Source: DASUWK01 sp036378435 (GTDB taxonomy: Bacteria > Chloroflexota > Dormibacteria > Dormibacterales > Dormibacteraceae). Taken from it: a stretch of 32,454 nucleotides of DNA. The position numbers and the translations under genes were made by a program. The first letter of the stretch is position 1. The number at the start of each line of letters is the position of its first letter. The notes under the pieces are model-generated. The model had not been told where the DNA came from. It did not search any database and saw only the letters and a list, made by a program, of their open reading frames with translations. Shown piece after piece: positions 30,619 to 32,454 of the stretch. Location of the stretch: contig DASUWK010000051.1 in the NCBI GenBank assembly GCA_036378435.1, positions 1 through 32,454 of the forward strand, in the 5' to 3' direction.

Positions 30619-31651
30619 CTGCTTCGATCAGGATGTCAGGCCCAAGCCTCCGAGTGGTCAGCTCGCCCAGCTGAAGGGCCTGCGGCATTCGTTCGGCACC
30701 CACGATCAGCCTGGGCGCGACGTAGGCCGCCACCCTGTCGGCGTGAGCGGCAAATGAGGCGTGCACCGTCGCGCCACCCTCCACCAAGAGGCTGAGGATC
30801 CCGCGCGAACCGAGCGTGTCCAGCACGATCTCGGGGGCTGTGCCGACCGCCAGCACCTCGGCGCCGGCGTTCTCCAACGCCTGACGCCGTCCGACGTCTG
30901 GCTCCGGCTCGCAGAAGATCGTGGCCGGCAGCACGGCCGCCGCCGGCGGGGTGCGCAGCGATCGGTCCAGCACCACGCGCGCTGGATTGCGCGCGTGGGA
31001 CTTGTTCTCGAGACGCGTTGTCAGCCGTGGGTCGTCTGCCAAGACTGTGTTGACGCCGACCAGGATCGCGTCGTGGGCGTGGCGAAGCGTGTGCGCGTGC
31101 TCGCGCGCCTCCGGCCCGGAGATCCAACGCGAATCGCCCGACGCGGTCGTGGTTCGGCCGTCGAGGCTCATCGCCCACTTCAGAGTCACGAACGGGCGCC
31201 CGGTCGTCCGCTGCTTCACGTAGAAGGCGTTCAGCTCCATGGCTCGGTCTTCGAGCACACCGGTGATCACCTCGACGCCGGAGGCTGTGAGCGAATCCAG
31301 GCCGCGCGCGCGCGCGCGCGCGTCCGGATCGACCATCGCGACGACGACGGTCCGGATGCCCGCGTTGATGATCGCGTCCGTGCAGGGCGACGTGTGAGCG
31401 CCCTTGAAGGAATGGGGCTCGAGTGAGACGTACATCGTCGCGCCGCGGGCTCGCTCACCAGCCGCTTGAAGAGCCGCCACTTCCGCGTGCGGCTCGCCCG
31501 CGCGGAGATGAAAGCCTTCGCCGACGACGTTGCCAGCGTGGTCGACGATGACCGCGCCCACCATCGGGTTGGGACTGGTCCCGAAGTCCGCCCGGGCGGC
31601 CAGCTCGAGAGCGCGCGACATCCAGCGCTCATGCTCGAGCTGGCCGGCCAC
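30599..31651 (-). CDS. ribD: Bifunctional RibD: pyrimidine deaminase / reductase with altered zinc motif
   Basis: 350 residues from the GTG at 31649-31651. The N-terminal cytidine-deaminase-like domain (about 8-145) and the C-terminal reductase (about 150-345; FVTLKWAMSLDGRTTTASGDSRWISG, then LLVEGGATVHASF) act on the GTP cyclohydrolase product. HAE (55-57) is intact with proton-shuttle Glu57. The usual EPCSHxGRTPPC zinc loop reads EPHSFKGAHTSPC: the first zinc Cys is His80, the following His is Phe82, and one residue is inserted before Cys90. Deaminase activity may therefore be altered or depend on a His/His/Cys site. A (CG)10 tract lies within the coding sequence at 31303-31322. It overlaps ribE and follows the zinc-ribbon gene by 20 bp. 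Confidence 0.94.
   Translation of the reverse strand: MAGQLEHERWMSRALELAARADFGTSPNPMVGAVIVDHAGNVVGEGFHLRAGEPHAEVAALQAAGERARGATMYVSLEPHSFKGAHTSPCTDAIINAGIRTVVVAMVDPDARARARGLDSLTASGVEVITGVLEDRAMELNAFYVKQRTTGRPFVTLKWAMSLDGRTTTASGDSRWISGPEAREHAHTLRHAHDAILVGVNTVLADDPRLTTRLENKSHARNPARVVLDRSLRTPPAAAVLPATIFCEPEPDVGRRQALENAGAEVLAVGTAPEIVLDTLGSRGILSLLVEGGATVHASFAAHADRVAAYVAPRLIVGAERMPQALQLGELTTRRLGPDILIEADVHRDS
31303..31322. repeat. (CG)10 dinucleotide tract inside ribD
   Basis: Twenty bases of alternating CG encode the Ala-Arg run after Pro-Asp in the deaminase domain. Perfect CG repeats of this length are prone to slippage and Z-form DNA. A length change not in units of three bases would break ribD and disturb ribE, whose start overlaps its end. 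Confidence 0.8.
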
Positions 31652-31671
31652 AGCCTAAGTCTGGGGCGTGC

Positions 31672-31959
31672 TCACGCCCTCGTGCGGATCTGCTGGAAGC
31701 AGTCGGCGCAGTACACAGGCCGGCCCTGAGTGGGCAGGAAGGGAACTTCGGAGACGGTGCCGCAGATCGCGCACGTCACCGCGTGCATGGTGCGCGCGCG
31801 CGTCACTGCCCGGCCTTCGCGGCGCAGCGCGCGACATTCGGGGCAGCGGCCGGGCTCGTTGAGGAGCCCTTTTGTCTCATAGAACTCCTGCTCACCTGCG
31901 GTAAAGGTGAATTCGATGCCGCAGTCGCGGCACGTCAATGTCTTGTCGGCGAAGCTCAC
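31672..31959 (-). CDS. Zinc-ribbon protein with CxxC-x17-CxxC domain
   Basis: 95 residues from a GTG at 31957-31959 with a strong AAGGAGG 5 nt upstream; the frame is open to 32103 but the added part has no family character. It contains two zinc ribbons. TCRDCG and RCPECR form the first; CAICG and CADC, exactly 17 residues apart, form the second, which is the arrangement named CxxC-x17-CxxC. Such small proteins are predicted nucleic-acid- or protein-binding and have no agreed function. It is the first gene of the transcription unit leading into ribD (20 bp gap), and lies 240 bp downstream of the 23S rRNA 3' end. Confidence 0.9.
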   Translation of the reverse strand: MSFADKTLTCRDCGIEFTFTAGEQEFYETKGLLNEPGRCPECRALRREGRAVTRARTMHAVTCAICGTVSEVPFLPTQGRPVYCADCFQQIRTRA

Positions 31960-32036
31960 CGGTTCCTCCTTGAAACGTTGCTGGGATCCCTGGGCTTTCC
32001 GGCGTTCGCCTCGCCCGGCATGGGAGCCGGAGCAGG

Positions 32037-32045
32037 AGTATATCA
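32037..32045 (-). promoter_or_regulatory. Extended -10 promoter for the zinc-ribbon/rib operon
   Basis: TGATATACT on the minus strand is an extended -10 box (TGN followed by TATACT) about 78 nt upstream of the GTG of the zinc-ribbon gene. It lies downstream of the 23S rRNA end and the palindrome at 32072-32090. No RFN-like FMN riboswitch is seen between this box and the start codon. Confidence 0.5.
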
Positions 32046-32071
32046 GGGGCTTGGAGCGTGCCGATAACCAA

Positions 32072-32090
32072 CCGCGCACACTGTGCGCGG
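32072..32090. repeat. 9-bp perfect inverted repeat, 1-bp loop
   Basis: CCGCGCACA, C, TGTGCGCGG. It lies about 30 bp upstream of the extended -10 box for the rib operon and about 110 bp after the 23S 3' end. There is no T-run behind it on the minus strand. It could be an operator for the rib promoter or a GC-type rRNA terminator. Confidence 0.55.
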
Positions 32091-32151
32091 CGGTGTCGGA
32101 CAACCGAACAGGTCTATTAGAAGATCTCGACCGAAAACAGATAATGGATCC

Positions 32152-32184
32152 CCGCCATTTCCTGGCGGTCCTCAGTCGCTGAGG
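32152..32184 (-). terminator. Two tandem hairpins after the 23S rRNA 3' end
   Basis: CCTCAG, TCG, CTGAGG (32170-32184) and CCGCCA, five bases, TGGCGG (32152-32168) are perfect stems immediately downstream of 23S in the direction of transcription. They may be processing or termination signals. The following minus-strand sequence is T-containing (TTATCTGTTTTCGG) but not a clean U-run. Confidence 0.4.
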
Positions 32185-32196
32185 AGTGAGTTATAA

Positions 32197-32454
32197 GTGG
32201 ACAAGCCCTCGGCCGATTAGTACCGCTCAGCTCAAAGCATTGCTGCTCTTACACCTGCGGCCTATCAACCTGGTGGTCTACCAGGGGCCTTACCCGGTTA
32301 CCCGGTGGGAGACCTAATCTTGAAGTGGGCTTCGCACTTAGATGCTTTCAGCGCTTATCCCAACCGGACATGGCTACCTGGCGCTGCCGCTGGCGCGACA
32401 ACCAGTACACTAGCGGTCCGTTCAACCCGGTCCTCTCGTACTAGGGTCAACCCT
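32197..32454 (-). rRNA. 23S ribosomal RNA, 3' end (partial)
   Basis: On the minus strand the sequence ends with GGTACTAATCGGCCGAGGGC followed by TTGTCCAC, the conserved 3' terminus of 23S rRNA. GGACAAGC (32199-32206, plus strand) is the end that pairs with the 5' end of the molecule. Upstream on the transcript, the stretch from 32454 to about 32400 is the helix 95 region: AGGGTTGACCCTAGTACGAG followed by AGGACCGG, which contains the sarcin-ricin loop. The 5' part of the gene lies to the right of the window. The exact 3' nucleotide is uncertain by a few bases. No 5S rRNA follows. Confidence 0.95.

Noticed and set aside
31960..32200. FMN riboswitch or 5S rRNA upstream of the rib operon
   Set aside because: I looked for the conserved RFN boxes and for 5S core sequences on the minus strand and found neither.

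Overview
The window comes from a very GC-rich bacterial chromosome. GTG and TTG starts, ATGA gene overlaps and short intergenic gaps are common. The gene content includes an Mce/YrbE lipid-import operon, a zinc-type ribosomal protein L28, a DegV/DAK2/Asp23 fatty-acid kinase cluster and LiaF-like envelope proteins. This points to a Terrabacteria lineage such as a deep-branching actinomycete (Thermoleophilia-like) or a Chloroflexota/Dormibacterota relative. I cannot place it more closely from sequence alone. I see no phage, transposase, CRISPR array or tRNA.

From right to left on the minus strand, 15104 to about 2731 is one long Mce locus. It holds two YrbE/MlaE permeases, one MlaF-like ATPase, six MlaD/Mce substrate-channel proteins and an MMPL/RND exporter. 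Most junctions overlap or nearly touch. The exception is a 193-bp gap between the fourth and fifth mce genes, which is bordered by an inverted repeat. Downstream on the same strand lie recG and the 5' part of an M20 peptidase gene that leaves the window. A divergent mpaB-like oxygenase gene sits at 15229/15289-16134.

From 16145 to 20946 (minus) the order is asp23-like, fakA-like, degV/fakB-like, ftsH. This combines exogenous fatty-acid phosphorylation with membrane protein quality control. rpmB and a small membrane protein gene diverge from it. Next come acuC (minus) and, divergently, a HutI homologue plus ftcD, which are late histidine-degradation genes. The HutI homologue has lost nearly every metal ligand and catalytic residue of that family. 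Two LiaF/DUF5668-type genes follow on the minus strand. Divergent from them is a gene that appears to join a Phd-type antitoxin-like N-terminus to the regulatory half of 2-isopropylmalate synthase, without the catalytic barrel. A patatin-like lipase gene comes after it.

The right end is a riboflavin operon on the minus strand: zinc-ribbon protein, ribD, ribE, ribBA, ribH. It lies just downstream of a 23S rRNA gene whose 3' end is at about 32197. No 5S gene follows the 23S, and no FMN riboswitch is apparent. The two most unusual items are the metal-ligand-less HutI-like protein and the antitoxin-like/LeuA-regulatory-domain fusion. Every interval without a gene is shorter than 300 bases; the notable ones are described as features.
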